A DNA stretch of 64,000 nt, taken from the NCBI GenBank assembly GCA_963170055.1, contig CAUJGJ010000371.1, positions 248,001 to 312,000 of the forward strand, written 5' to 3'. The position numbers and the translations under genes were made by a program. Each line of letters opens with the position of its first letter. Position 1 is the stretch's first letter. This document shows positions 42,101-53,190 of this stretch, piece after piece. Origin of the DNA: Halisarca cf. caerulea. Its lineage: Eukaryota; Porifera; Demospongiae; Chondrillida; Halisarcidae. Under the pieces are notes generated by a model. That model worked only from the letters and a program-made list of their open reading frames with translations. It ran no database searches and was not told the DNA's origin.

Positions 42101-45100
42101 GCCACATCAAAATACGAACTAAAAGCCAATAGGTAGCCTAAAAACTTCAAAGGGTTACTGCAGTGGTAGGATACAATCAAAGGGTTACTGCAGTGGTAGG
42201 ATACAATCCTACAACCAGGTGGTTAGGATGGCAGGAAAAAGCCCTCCAAAACTAGGATAAAAGCCAAAAAGAATCCTCCTTTAGAATAGGAGGATACCCT
42301 AAGAGAGACCAAATAATTTTAAGCTGATTTGTAAGTAGACAGGGTGACTTTTGCATGTTATCATGAACCGCGGTAGTGGTTCATGTAGTCCAGCCAGCTG
42401 TGATGTGGGTCACAGCTGGCTGGACTATGGTTCATATGTAGGGATGACACGGAAAAAAACATGGCCATCCATACATTAGAATTGATAGTATTTTTCTGAA
42501 AACTCACTTCCGGTACATTTTGGAGCTCCAAAAACTGCTTATTTGGCTTTTATGACCATTTTTCGATGGACCTGAGTATAAAAGAAGCTTCTGGTGTCTT
42601 ATATGAGCTGCAGTTCACAAAGTTTACATAGCGTGAAAGGTCATGATTTCGGCTTCCTCTTTTTATTGTTATTATTCTCATAGAACAGGCTAGAGCTCAC
42701 TAGAAGAGACATTCAAGATTGATTTTACCACCATTTTAACCAATCATAAAGCTAAAAACTCCCAATTTTGCGATAAAATTGGTTCTAATCTACCCATTTT
42801 AAAAATGGCTGACTCGTATTGGGCTGGCTCATACTCGTATGTCACACCTCTTTTGTGCTAGTTTTCAGTGAGAACTTAAAGAATACACAGATCAATAGGC
42901 ATTTACCCACTTGTAGTTGGTTGTCACTGAAAACAACCCAATATAATCCAAACCAAAATTACATGTACAGGACCTACTGTATAGCGGGAAATTTTCACGG
43001 AGTAATATTTTCGCAGATTTCGCGGTTATCCCAACATTCGCGACATTTTTAATCCGTGAAATCTTAGCACTGGACATGTACATCCACAGCTACGTCGGGC
43101 ACAGGTAGTACGTACATGCTAGGCCATTGTACCGTTGTTCTTTTGTGTGAGCAGCAGTTTCTCGAAAAGCTGGTCATGCTATGTGTCACTTTTTCCCTTC
43201 TTTGAACAAAACAATCAGGCTGAGCGTGCACACCTGAAAGTTTCACGGCCCATTAGAAAGCAAAAGTAACCTCAAATCTTCGACTGAAGTGTAAACGGCT
43301 TCAACTTGTGCCATTTCGTTCACACGATACACTCAAAAGCTACTTTCCTACCATCGTCTAAGAAAAAAATGTCATCTGCAATTTTAGGATCCGTGAAAAT
43401 ATTATCCGTGAATTTCAGGAAATAAGCCTTTCCCGCTATACGGTATATCTGTGTACACATGGAAATGGGATGCAGGCATGATTGTCAATTCCACAAAAAT
43501 ATTAAAACAACGTACCGAGGTTTGTCATACTGTATAGCTCTGTGTATACTTGGGCTACAATGATGTTTACTTGCTATCAGTAGACCCTATGGTCTAATTA
43601 TTTTTGCATATGCTGTTAGTGGGTGGCTTGGATAAACTCTGTTTGTGGCTATAGGGTGTGGCATGACAGCCACTACCTATAACCTACTATTTACAAGCAA
43701 AAGTATATGAACAAGAACCATATCAGAGATATTTAAAAATGGAAAGAAAGAAAAAGATGTAGGGATACAAATTGTTATTCATCAAAAAACGTTGGAACAA
43801 GGTAGGGTTGTGTGCTACACAGGGCTGGATGGGCATATATAGGAATAGACATGCATAGGCAGTGGCAGATCCATGCAAGCCCCCCCCCCCCCCCCCCCAT
43901 TTTGTAAATGCCTCACTTTTAATAAGAACAACTTACAATCCTTCATTGTGAAATCAGAAAGATTTGGTAATGAAAGGTTTTAATAAGAAACAAAAATGAG
44001 TGAATAAGCATGAGAAAGGTCAAATTACTGTATTCTGATCAATCACTAATAAGTAAAGTTTCTTTTGTGTCGAAAAAACTATCGGCGATTCTCCTCTAGT
44101 TGTGAGTCAGCCATTTTGTTATATTGGAAATATTCTGGACTTTTTCTCATAATATGTCATTTGATGAATAATACATGCTTGTAGTCTGTACCGAATTTTG
44201 CACCCCCCCCCCTTCTCATAATCCTGGATCCACCTCTGATAGGGCTGGACGAACATAGGGCTAGGCAGGCATAGGGCTAGACAGGCATAGAGCTAGACAG
44301 GCATAGAGCTAGACAGGGGTGGGTTGGACTGGGTACAGTGTGCAAATTCCTACATCCTGTGTTGATACTTCAGCTGTGGGACTTAGAATTTGCACACTGT
44401 ACCCAGTCTAACCCACCTCTGTCTAGCTCTATGCATGTCTAGCCCTATGTTCGTCTAGCTCTATACAAGTCTATCCCTATGCCCATCCAGCCCTGGGTAG
44501 CACACAACCCTACCTTGTTCCAATGTTTCTTGACCATTGACAATTCGTATCCTACATCTTTTTCCCCATTTCTAAAGTTTTTTATATGATTTTATTATAC
44601 TTGTTGTTATGCATGATGCTAGCCCACATGTTCAATTTCTACTAGCAGTTGGGCATATTTCATTGCATTTCCTACCAAACATATTGCTTTTTGCAAAGGG
44701 AATGGAATTCCCTTCATTTGAAATGGATTCCTAGGGCCTTAGGATGGGTATTTTTGGTTTAATCAGCCACGATTATTGTCAGTCACACAATTCCTGCATC
44801 ATTCCATTGTCCTAACAAAGTGAGGTCCTACCTCATTCTTCCTACTGAAAACCAAAATGCTAGACTACTCTCAGGGATGCCACTATTTCTTTGGGATGAA
44901 ACTAATTAGGGAGTATTCACTCTCCCCCCTTACTGACCCCCCCCCCCCTCCCCCCTTCCCCTTTAAAGCATACATGTGTTAACTACAATGATGGATTTAC
45001 AAACCTGCTGAAATGATCTAAAATGGTCACAGATACCCCTCTTCTAATTTAAAAGCTTAAAAAGCAAATTTTCTCTCAGGGAGCATACCTCCAGACCCTC

Positions 45101-46133
45101 CTAGCTAATTACCAAGCATCAGCAAGGTTGATTGTTTCCGTCCGTAAGGGTAGTCAGATCGAGCTTCCCACGCACTTGATTGTAAGATTTTGGCCAACGT
45201 GTGAATCTTTGCACTAAAGTTGCAGGTTGGTTTCAAGGTCAAGTCGTAGCAAAGTATCACTGGTGGGTACGGGCAGAGGTGTGCTACGCATCAAGACGAG
45301 ATTTGTCTGTACTTTTACCTATGTTCCAAACAGGAAGCGTCCAAAGTCACCAAGTTTTCGGTCTCTGACAGTCTAGTCGTGCCAGATCAAATGCTTTTAA
45401 CAACTTCAAACACTTCAATACAACAATATCTAATTTTCTCATGGACGAAATTTTCGGATCTTGTTTGTTAAATAATAGGACTCATTATTCTGTCGTTCGA
45501 GTGATAAAATTGGGCAGCCATTGTGTCCGACATCTTTATTGGGGGGGGGCACTTTCTTTGTTAAAATGGCAGCCGGAAGTGGGGCTGGAAAAAAGACTAA
45601 AGCTAGCGCAACTAAGCAAGGTTCTGAGCTTGGTTCAGACCTAGTAATATACAACACACACCTTCACAATACCACAGACTAGTCTCGCATATAGCCAGCC
45701 CCTTCTCCTGTTCTCTTTGAACGGAAGTGAACAGGAAATAAGGGCTGGCTGCGTGAGACTAACCACAGACTTACCTTCCTATCTCCCTAAAGGAAGACCT
45801 AAGCATAGTTACCCACCCCTGTCCCTAACCATAGTTACCCACCCCTGTCCCTAACCATAGTTACCCACCCCTGTCCCTAACCATAGTTACCCACCCCTGT
45901 CCCTAACCATAGTTACCCACCCCTGTCCCTAACCATAGTTACCCACCCCTGTCCCTAACCATAGTTACCCACCCCTGTCCCTAACCATAGTTACCCACCC
46001 CTGTCCCATCTCTGTACACATGTTTGCACTTGCATGTTGCATTGCCCCCCCCCCCCCCCACACACACACAAATTTTAAGAAGCTCAATCCCCCCCCCCCC
46101 AGCCCCAAATCCTGTATGCAGCCCTGTGTGTAT

Positions 46134-46229
<96 letters not shown>

Positions 46230-47553
46230 ACACGCACGTATGGGAGAGGGGTTACCATCATAATATTATGTACATATGAACTGTGTGGGCAACGTGGTTG
46301 TCAACTTGTCAATCTGTCTTCAGGGACTATAATACATGACCATGGCTGGTGTCATGTTGTACATGACCATGGCTGGTGTCAGCTGTACACGACCATGGCT
46401 GGTGTCATGTTGTACATGACCATGGCTGGTGACATATTGTACACGACCATGGCTGGTGACATATTGTACATGACCATGGCTGGTGACATATTGTACATGA
46501 CCATGGCTGGTGACATATTGTACATGACCATGGCTGGTGACATATTGTACATGACTATGGCTGGTGTCATGTTGTACACGATCATGGCTGGTGCCAGCTG
46601 TACACGACCATGGCTGGTGCCAGCTGTACACGACCATGGCTGGTGTCATGTTGTACACGACCATGGCTGGTGCCAGCTGTACACGACCATGGCTGGTGCC
46701 ATGTTGTACACGACCATGGCTGGTGTCATGCTGTACATGACCATGGCTGGTGTCATGCTGTACACGACCATGGCTGGTGTCATGCTGTACACGACCATGG
46801 CTGGTGTCATGTTGTACACATTAAGACAATATTGAATGGGAGAATTTGGAAATTGCCGTAACCAGATAACCCCCTGCAGTGGACCGTTTCTAAGTTCGAA
46901 AACTTAGAGGTCCGTCGCCGCTTGGCCGTTATAATCAAAGGAAACTAAAAGACACTTCAGCCACGTAGGTATGTGTGGCGGTTCAACAAAACTTCTATTA
47001 GTCCTGGTTATGAAGGACAGTAATAGTAACAGAAAAAGGTTGCTATTAGCAGATCAAATCCTCACGCGATCATTCACCAGTGTGCTATAAGGCCTTTTCG
47101 GGGAATACCACCCTTCATCAGTAGCACTGGGTGACATCCTCTGACAGCCAGGACCCAACTGAAAAGCTGAGGATAGGCTGTACTGAGGACCAATGAAAAT
47201 AAGCAATTTTCATTGGTCCTCAGTACAGCCTATCCTCAGCTTTTCAGTTGGGTCCTGGCTGTCAGAGGATGTCACCCAGTGCTACTGATGAAGGGTGGTA
47301 TTCCCCGAAAAGGCCTTATAGCACACTGGTGAATGATCGTGTGAGGATTTGATCTGCTATTAGCAACCTTTTTCTGTTACAATATTGAATGGGATCAAAT
47401 AGTGTCTTCCTTCTCTCTGCCCCATCCAATACAGTGGTGTGCTGGGATGGTAGCCACTTCAAGTACAGGTTCAACCCACATGCCAAAGACAGCAGGTTCT
47501 GCTACCAAGAAAGCTACAACATGTACCTCTGTGTGGGAGACGACGCCACTTAG
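39194..47553 (+). CDS. WDR45: PROPPIN WD-repeat protein, WDR45/WIPI4-like
   Basis: Phosphoinositide-binding beta-propeller acting at the ER-phagophore junction in autophagy. Nine exons: 39194-39242, 39319-39393, 39462-39654, 40352-40538, 40825-40938, 41207-41292, 41357-41458, 41530-41648, 47435-47553; 347 residues. Recognisable blocks are [69 protein letters not shown], the lipid-binding FRRG motif ([15 protein letters not shown]), [12 protein letters not shown], and the final strand [14 protein letters not shown] ending CVGDDAT. The acidic ending and [12 protein letters not shown] favour WDR45 over WDR45B, though the split is close. Intron 8 is 5.8 kb of nested repeats. The acceptor of exon 4 is AAG and the exon 2 donor (gttcac) is weak. 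Confidence 0.
39777..40227. repeat. 21-bp minisatellite, WDR45 intron 3
   Basis: About 21 nearly identical copies of a unit containing CAGGTGCCACCAGTTGTACA; homogeneity suggests recent expansion. All plus frames and two minus frames are open, producing artefact ORFs. Confidence 0.
40249..40294. repeat. 46-bp hairpin, WDR45 intron 3
   Basis: ACCATAGACACTATACACTA on the left pairs with TAGTATATAGTGTCTATGGT on the right with one mismatch, centred on ACGTACGT. It lies just after the minisatellite. No clear target duplication was seen. Confidence 0.
40950..41140. repeat. G-rich minisatellite, WDR45 intron 5
   Basis: GGAGGAGGGAGAAGGGGGGT-type units begin 12 bp after the exon 5 donor; purine-only and G-quadruplex prone. 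Confidence 0.
41649..41745. repeat. 24-bp tandem repeat starting at the WDR45 exon 8 donor
   Basis: Four copies of a unit containing GTGTGCTAGTCAGGATGGTG; the donor GTGTGTGCTAG is in the first copy. Confidence 0.
42385..42427. mobile_element. Foldback mini-element, 18-bp arms, 8-bp TSD
   Basis: TAGTCCAGCCAGCTGTGA (42386-42403) and its exact complement (42410-42427) surround the loop TGTGGG. TGGTTCAT flanks both sides (42377-42384 and 42428-42435). At 43 bp it is the smallest member seen. Confidence 0.
42977..43443. mobile_element. TA-flanked MITE (CCGTATAGCGGGAAA family), copy 3
   Basis: 467 bp with ends CTGTATAGCGGGAAATTTTC and TTTCCCGCTATACGG, flanked by TA at 42975-42976 and 43444-43445. 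Confidence 0.
43738..44577. mobile_element. Imperfect inverted repeat of about 840 bp
   Basis: The left arm (about 43738-43850, including GGTAGGGTTGTGTGCTAC) pairs with the right arm (about 44450-44577). A second inner inverted pair, GGGTACAGTGTGCAAATTC near 44330 and its complement near 44390, nearly meets at the centre. Related sequence without the full structure lies at 59515-59720. A 379-bp element is nested in the left half. Confidence 0.
43860..44238. mobile_element. Nested MITE with CAGTGGCAGATCCATG ends, 5-bp TSD
   Basis: Inverted ends CAGTGGCAGATCCATG and CCTGGATCCACCTCTG, flanked by ATAGG (43855-43859 and 44239-44243). It carries poly-C near both ends. No ORF. Superfamily not assigned. 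Confidence 0.
45680..45761. mobile_element. Foldback mini-element with 9-bp TSD
   Basis: TAGTCTCGCATATAGCCAGC on the left, GCTGGCTGCGTGAGACTA on the right; imperfect hairpin clearly related to the one at 39056. ACCACAGAC flanks both sides (45671-45679 and 45762-45770). Confidence 0.
45800..46008. repeat. About 26-bp minisatellite, WDR45 intron 8
   Basis: Eight copies of a unit containing CATAGTTACCCACCCCTGTC, followed by poly-C tracts and a (GT)n tract (46132-46226). Confidence 0.
46327..46815. repeat. 24-bp minisatellite, WDR45 intron 8
   Basis: About 20 copies of a unit containing GACCATGGCTGGTGTCATG, open in several frames. It ends just before the hammerhead-bearing insertion. Confidence 0.
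47082..47127 (-). ncRNA. Hammerhead-ribozyme-like motif, minus-strand copy
   Basis: Exact inverted counterpart of the motif in the other palindrome arm, so each strand carries one copy. Confidence 0.
47279..47324 (+). ncRNA. Hammerhead-ribozyme-like motif, plus-strand copy
   Basis: In order: stem I strand GTGCTA, core CTGATGA, stem II hairpin GGG-TGGTATT-CCC, core GAAA, a minimal stem III AA-GGCC-TT (with the first A taken from GAAA), a UA cleavage dinucleotide, and stem I strand TAGCAC. All invariant core bases are present and stem I pairs exactly. The first stem II position is an A-C mismatch where natural hammerheads usually have G-C, so activity is uncertain. Short stem III with a palindromic loop is what retroelement hammerheads show, often cleaving as dimers. 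Confidence 0.
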
Positions 47554-47835
47554 CACAATGCTGCAACCCGACATGGCCACCTATACCATAGCATTTTTAA
47601 TGGCCATGGATGCATGTTATTATACTATAATGTACATTATATATAATTATTGTATAATACTGTTCAATCCTTTGAGTATTATTATTATATGTAATGTATT
47701 TGCTAGTATACGTGTACATAATTCTATAATAACCATTGAAAGAACATCACTTCATGATGCAAACTATGTATAGCAATGTCATCTACATTGTGAAAAACAA
47801 ATTATTGTCTGAAATTTGCTATTCTTCATGGCAGT

Positions 47836-49548
47836 TCAGCTGTCAGCTGTCTCGTCATTCTCACTGTTCCAAAACGTGAGGTTGTCCCTCAAAAGCTGCA
47901 GTATCAGTGAGCTGTCGTGTTGAGGTTGGTTCTCGGACTCCTGTAGCTGCTTGTGAGCAACATCAAATGCCTATACACAAACAAAACATACCAGTTACAA
48001 TTTACTACAACCTTTATATGCAAAACAACTCATAGCTTAGAGCCAACACTATTCCCCTTTGTATCAATTCAACCATGCTATGTTCAAAACTCCGATAAGG
48101 GCACATTGGCTCTGTAGAGCACCCTGAGAAGGGTACATTGGCTCTGTGGAGCATCCTGAGAAGGGTACATTGGCTCTGTGGAGCACCCTGAGAAGGGTAC
48201 ATTGGCTCTGTAGAGCACCCTGAGAAGGGTACACTGGCTCTGTAGAGCACCCTGAGAAGGGTACACTGGCTCTGTAGAGCACCCTGAGAAGGGTACATTG
48301 GCTCTGTAGAGCACCCTGAGAAGGGTACATTGGCTCTGTGGAGCATCCTGAGAAGGGTACATTGGCTCTGTGGAGCATCCTGAGAAGGGTACATTGGCTC
48401 TGTGGAGCATCCTGAGAAGGGTACATTGGCTCTGTGGAGCATCCTGAGAAGGGTACATTGGCTCTGTGGAGCACCCTGAGAAGGGCACATTGGCTCTGTG
48501 GAGCACCCTGAGAAGGGCACATTGGCTCTGTGGAGCACCCTGAGAAGGGCACATTGGCTCTGTGGAGCACCCCAATGAGGGCACATTGGCTCTGTGGAGC
48601 ACCCCAATGAGGGCACATTGGCTCTGTGGAGCACCCCAATGAGGGCACCTAAACCCTTGTGTGTCATGCACTACTGAATCTGTTCCACAGCAGACAAAAT
48701 ACACCTGATGTTGGGATATTCTGTTTGGATTATCCCAACATCAGTTGAAAACAAAGCAGTCCGAAATCCCTACTCAAAAACACACCTCTTGGGCAAGATC
48801 ACAAGCCTTCTTCTTCTCGCACATGATTTCATAGAGGAACACTGAATAGTTGAGAGCAAGCCCAAGACGAACAGAGTCCAAAACATCCAACTGTAGACTA
48901 CACTCCCTAGCACTGGCATATGCTTCCTCAGCAGACTTAACCACTGCCTTGTGATCATCTTCTAATCCACTCAGTGGTTTCCCATCCATGTCGACCATAA
49001 CTTCTGCCTTGTAGCGATAGTAATCTCCTTTCATCTTGAGATAGAACACTTTAAAAGTACTTTTTTCTTCTCCCTCCACAAGATAATCTGTCAAAAGATG
49101 CTGAGACCAGAAGATGCCATAATTACTGTGAAAATGATCATAACCAATATCTATAGTACATGATAGGGATATACCCCCCAAGGCGGATCCAAGAAGGGGA
49201 CATGCCCCCTGGGGCGGATCCAGGAGGAAAACCTCTTGTAGGCGGACACACACACACACTTACCAAGACCTCGTCACAAATTTCATTCAGTTCTTTAACA
49301 ACAACTGTCCTGTAGCTATCCAGGACTTCTTTACTAATACGCTTCGCCGCAGCGATGCATCTCCAAGAGGATCTTCTCGCGCCAACCTTGTTTTTGTACG
49401 CAACTGAAAAAGAATTCCTTTCTTCGTCGTTGAGTGGTGTCTTTGGATACTGCTCTATTACGGACTTCAAAAACTCCGCCATATCATCGTACCTTTCCGC
49501 TACCTCCGCCAACTTGGCGCGCTCTATAAGAACTGCTCTGTCGTCCAT
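47836..49548 (-). CDS. 14-3-3 protein, paralogue A
   Basis: Dimeric phosphoserine/phosphothreonine-binding adaptor. Three exons (49548-49264, 49100-48786, 47970-47836) give 244 residues. Start [20 protein letters not shown]; then [12 protein letters not shown] (phosphopeptide Lys and Arg), [16 protein letters not shown] (Arg-Tyr of the basic pocket), [15 protein letters not shown] and the last helix [11 protein letters not shown]...[12 protein letters not shown], ending ETADS. The usual VFYYEI reads VFLYEI here. Introns interrupt after ICDEVL and before AFDVA, at the same sites as paralogue B at 57969. It converges on WDR45 with 282 bp between stop codons. Intron 2 holds a 24-bp minisatellite. 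Confidence 0.
48104..48650. repeat. 24-bp minisatellite in 14-3-3 A intron 2
   Basis: About 23 copies of a unit containing ACATTGGCTCTGTGGAGCAC; three minus-strand frames stay open for about 200 codons, all intronic. Confidence 0.
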
Positions 49549-51833
49549 CGTTGCAACTCCGTGTAAGATCCAAGGGACGATGCTAGACAACAAATGACTA
49601 CCTAAAGCGTATCAACACACACTCCAAACAAACGAAAAGCGCACGGTAGTGCAGTGAGAGGGAACGACAGTGAACGGAATGTTGAACGGCAGACCGTTGC
49701 TATGGTGTTGCCATGGAAGCTGTGACGATCACGTTTACGACGTCAATGAACGTACGTTGACCTCACTCAACATCAAGTTGGCTTACATACGTAGCCGGCA
49801 TCTCCAGGGCAGAGCTATGGTATACATAACCATTGAGTGTCTATGGAATTCGCCATCCCACACAACGCTTAGCTTTTCACTGACCTATAATACACCACAT
49901 ACACCCCCTCAGGTCCCTCAGGCCTCCTCACTGAGGTCTGATCTATAAGGTAGTTTATATGTCCTCTATGCCCTAACAGAACTAACCTACTAGTTTCACC
50001 ATAAATCATTATGGTCTCCAGCCAACTTCTTGACACAGAGGTTGTGGAATTGTTTTGTAACCCTAACCCTAAACCTGTTTTGTCCATTGAACGGCCCTGC
50101 TTTTGCCATCCCTCCCCGGCGGCCCAAAAAACTAACAAATAGTATTTCTATCATACACATTACCATGGGTTTCTGGCACAGCATTCCAATGCTAAATTTA
50201 ATTTGGAATGCATTGAATTATTATAAGGGATATACTCTATCCTTTCCCTCATGCATATATAAAACAATCTACTGATTTATTGCAACATAGCTACAGTAGT
50301 CTCCTGCAGTCCAGACTGCTACTTCGCCTCTTTTTTCAGTAATTGTACATCATGGGTGCATGGATGGGCAAAAAGCTCACAACATAATGACCAAAATGAG
50401 GCAAAATAGAAGTCTGGGTTACATGAGACCAGCAAACAGCACTGACTATAGTTGTATATATAACCCTAATCCAAACCTCTGATATATATATCTACCATTT
50501 TACCCTATACGATCTGTCCTGGAGAACATACTATTCAAACTCCGCTCAAAAGCATATTGTACTCTCCATTTTATCTGCAGAGCCATCTCCGGCCATCACT
50601 TGCCCCATACCACTCAAACAAATTATACAATTAATATCTCAACTAACAGTTAATATGAGTTTTTGGGTTATGTAAGGTGATATTTGAGGCCATTTCAGAC
50701 CATTCAAGGTTGGTTTTGACACTAAAGGCTTTCTCTATAGTGATTCGCACTATACATGGCCGGTGGAAGCGGTCCGATAGGTCAGGTCTTGCCCGGACCA
50801 ATGATTAGGTGAGTCTTCGAATTAAACCTCTGTTAGAGTGGCGTACATGAGGATCCAACTAAATATTTCCAGAATATAATACTATAAACCACCTTATCTA
50901 AAATATAAATATCATTAATAGTGGGATTTCTACAAAATATAGCCCTTTGCAAAGCAATTGACTTGTGCCTCTCGAGATCGCACTAGGACAGACATTTTTA
51001 ACTGTGACACTTTGTTATTATGGGGGAAAATGTCATTATTAAAATTCATGACATACAAGTACACTTGGATACAGGCGTAAAAACATGCGTGAGGGGCATG
51101 AAAGTACCTGGCAAGTGAGAGCATGAGACATGTGTGAGGTTATATGTAAATATAACCGAGTATAATTGAAGGTGATTATGTAATATTCTAAGAGTACAAG
51201 ATTAAAGCCTACTTACATACTAGTAATAATTACGTGAGTCAACCGGTGAATAATGTGAAATAATTAATTAAAAGTACAAACTATAACCAGGAACATAGCT
51301 GAGTCATACAGTGGGTGGAGAGGAGACGAGTTGAAGACTAGTGTTCCACGATTCACCAAGTCTGGCTTCAAAAATGAGTTTTGAGCAGCTAATCGCTATC
51401 TTGCTTAAGGTGAAAAGGTCACTGCAATTATCCTTCTAGTGAGTTCAGGAAGAATAGTCTTGTGAATATTAATCAGATAAAATGGCATGGTGGCGGTAAC
51501 CGTTATCCATGGCCTGACCAACTGCAAACACCTTCCACCGGCCCTGCTACATGGAGCTGGAATTTTTTGGGGTGGAAGCTTCCTTCCCCCACACTGGATA
51601 GAGCCCTGCTCACAAGCCAACTACTAGATTAAGCGTCAGTTTACATGATCTGTTCTGGGACAACTTCCTTGCAACATTAATTTGATCCGGACAACCTCTG
51701 TACCTACCACTATCACTGTCCGTGCTCGCAGCGTATCATCACCAACATTGTGTCACACTCTAATCTGTAATTTTTGTCATCACCATGCATCCAGCTGTTT
51801 TGTACATGTACACTCCTCCTTATTGTCTATGGC

Positions 51834-52318
51834 AGGGTTCTATCCAGTGGGGTGGGGGGGGGGGGGAAGTTTCCACTCCAAAAATTCCAACTGTAGAACT
51901 AATTACCATAGAGAAGGCCCTACTTGAGTGTCAAAATCAACCTTGAATAATCTAAAATGGCCTCAGATGCCACCTTATATAACCTAGAACTCAAATTTCC
52001 CCAGCCCCCTAGTGATACATGCCCCTATAGTACCACATGCATATCTGCACCAGTTTCCTACTAACTTCACAGCACTGCATGTGTTTTACGGACATCTAGG
52101 ATGCCATTTACTAAGTCTTACATACATACCTGGGCCCCTTTCCAATACTACAGTTTGCTATCGCTCCCCCAGCTTGATCATTATTCTAATTAAAAGAAAC
52201 CTTGTTACACAGATGCAATACATACATCAAAACCAAGGTTAAAGTTGCACATGGCAGACATGCACTGTGATACTGAACCTCCCCCCCCCCCAAATTTTCA
52301 TCCTAGATAGAATCCTCT
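51834..52318. mobile_element. MITE-like repeat with CAGGGTTCTATCCAG end
   Basis: Begins CAGGGTTCTATCCAG and ends with a near-inverted CTAGATAGAATCCTC, with poly-G and poly-C next to the ends. Its interior (CCTTGAATAATCTAAAATGG) matches inverted sequence near 1420-1470 and 50660-50720; another end fragment lies at about 51570-51610. Boundaries are approximate. Confidence 0.
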
Positions 52319-52666
52319 ACGGTCGTGATTACAACGCATTATATGGGCCCACAGCATACATTTTAAATTTCTTACCAATTTTCTCCATTCAATTGTCTCC
52401 ACTTTATCCACTTTCAAACCTTACAATATCTCACCCCTATAGTACTCACAACCATCACAGTGACTACGTTACTTTATATTTGGCTAAACTAAAACTTGGT
52501 GTCTGTGAACTTTGTATCTGTAAAGCAAAATATTAAATGAATTCTAACCTTTTAGCTAGGTTGGTTATTGTTATTAGAATCTTAAATGGAACCCACTACC
52601 CAGGAAAATACAACCACCTCCTGCCTCCCTAACAGACCCAATCGTCATGAAAGTCTAGGGTGACTT

Positions 52667-52971
52667 CAGGCCTGTAGCCAGGTTGAATTATGGAGGGGTT
52701 CTTTTAGACCAAAGTGGAACTCTTCGCTACGTAAATGGCCATTGTGGTTGATTGTGTTTTGCTGGACAGACAATCTGAGATTCAAGTATTTAATGCTAGC
52801 TTTATTTCAGGGATTGATGGAGTATATAGATGAATCTAAAAAGTATAATAGTTGTAGTAAGTTCTCATGAAATAAGGCTAGAATGTCTCATTTATTTTCA
52901 GTGTTTTTAGGCAGGTGGAACTGGCTTCTAAATGGGGGGGTGCTTCTGAACCCCCCCTGGCTACGGGCCTG
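52667..52971. mobile_element. MITE with CAGGCCTGTAGCCAGG ends, 5-bp TSD
   Basis: 305 bp; left end CAGGCCTGTAGCCAGG, right end CCTGGCTACGGGCCTG, flanked by GACTT (52662-52666 and 52972-52976). It truncates the open frame of the adjacent minus-strand candidate exon. Confidence 0.
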
Positions 52972-52976
52972 GACTT

Positions 52977-53190
52977 AGTCTGGAAAGGATGTCTACATTC
53001 TCTGCAGTAGACCTGATAGCTATAGTCAAGTATGTCCAGGATAACCAATCCTAGCATAGCCTGGTTAGTCTGTATACATTGCACATAAGAACAGCCAATG
53101 TGGACCTCTACAGGGGTTAGCTTCAGCTTAGCACACAGATGCTCTACTTCATGAACTAGGACACTCATCCAGTAGGCAAGGTCATAAATC
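52977..53190 (-). pseudogene. Unrecognised candidate exon adjacent to a MITE
   Basis: A minus-strand stretch of about 70 codons reads like protein rather than random sequence: FEKAPRVIYDLAYWMSVLVH, then LCAKLKLTPVEVHIGCSYV and LVILDILDYSYQVYCRECRH. It continues directly into the transposon at 52971. I do not recognise the family and found no convincing partner exons nearby. It may be one exon of a broken or dispersed gene, or chance. Confidence 0.

Larger units (their letters stand above)
46842..47378. mobile_element. Insertion with giant palindrome, 16-bp flanking direct repeats
   Basis: The 537-bp insert is flanked by exact direct repeats ACAATATTGAATGGGA (46826-46841 and 47379-47394), long enough to suggest target-primed reverse transcription. 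46842-47025 is unique sequence; the remainder is a palindrome. The hammerhead-like motifs in both arms suggest terminal-repeat material of a Penelope-like retroelement, since those elements are known to carry hammerheads in their terminal repeats. No reverse transcriptase is present. Confidence 0.
47026..47380. repeat. 355-bp palindrome, 175-bp arms, 5-nt loop
   Basis: Arms 47026-47200 and 47206-47380 are reverse complements with one mismatch noticed (ACGCGATC against ACACGATC) around the loop AAGCA. As intronic RNA it would form a very stable hairpin. Confidence 0.

Noticed and set aside
46020..46835. 271-codon plus-strand ORF
   Set aside because: It crosses poly-C, GT and 24-bp repeats in WDR45 intron 8 and has no conserved motif.
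48014..48704. Three 190-217 codon minus-strand ORFs ([15 protein letters not shown])
   Set aside because: 24-bp minisatellite in intron 2 of 14-3-3 A.
50059..50076. CCCTAACCCTAAACC, telomere-like
   Set aside because: Only two to three units; no array and no subtelomeric context.
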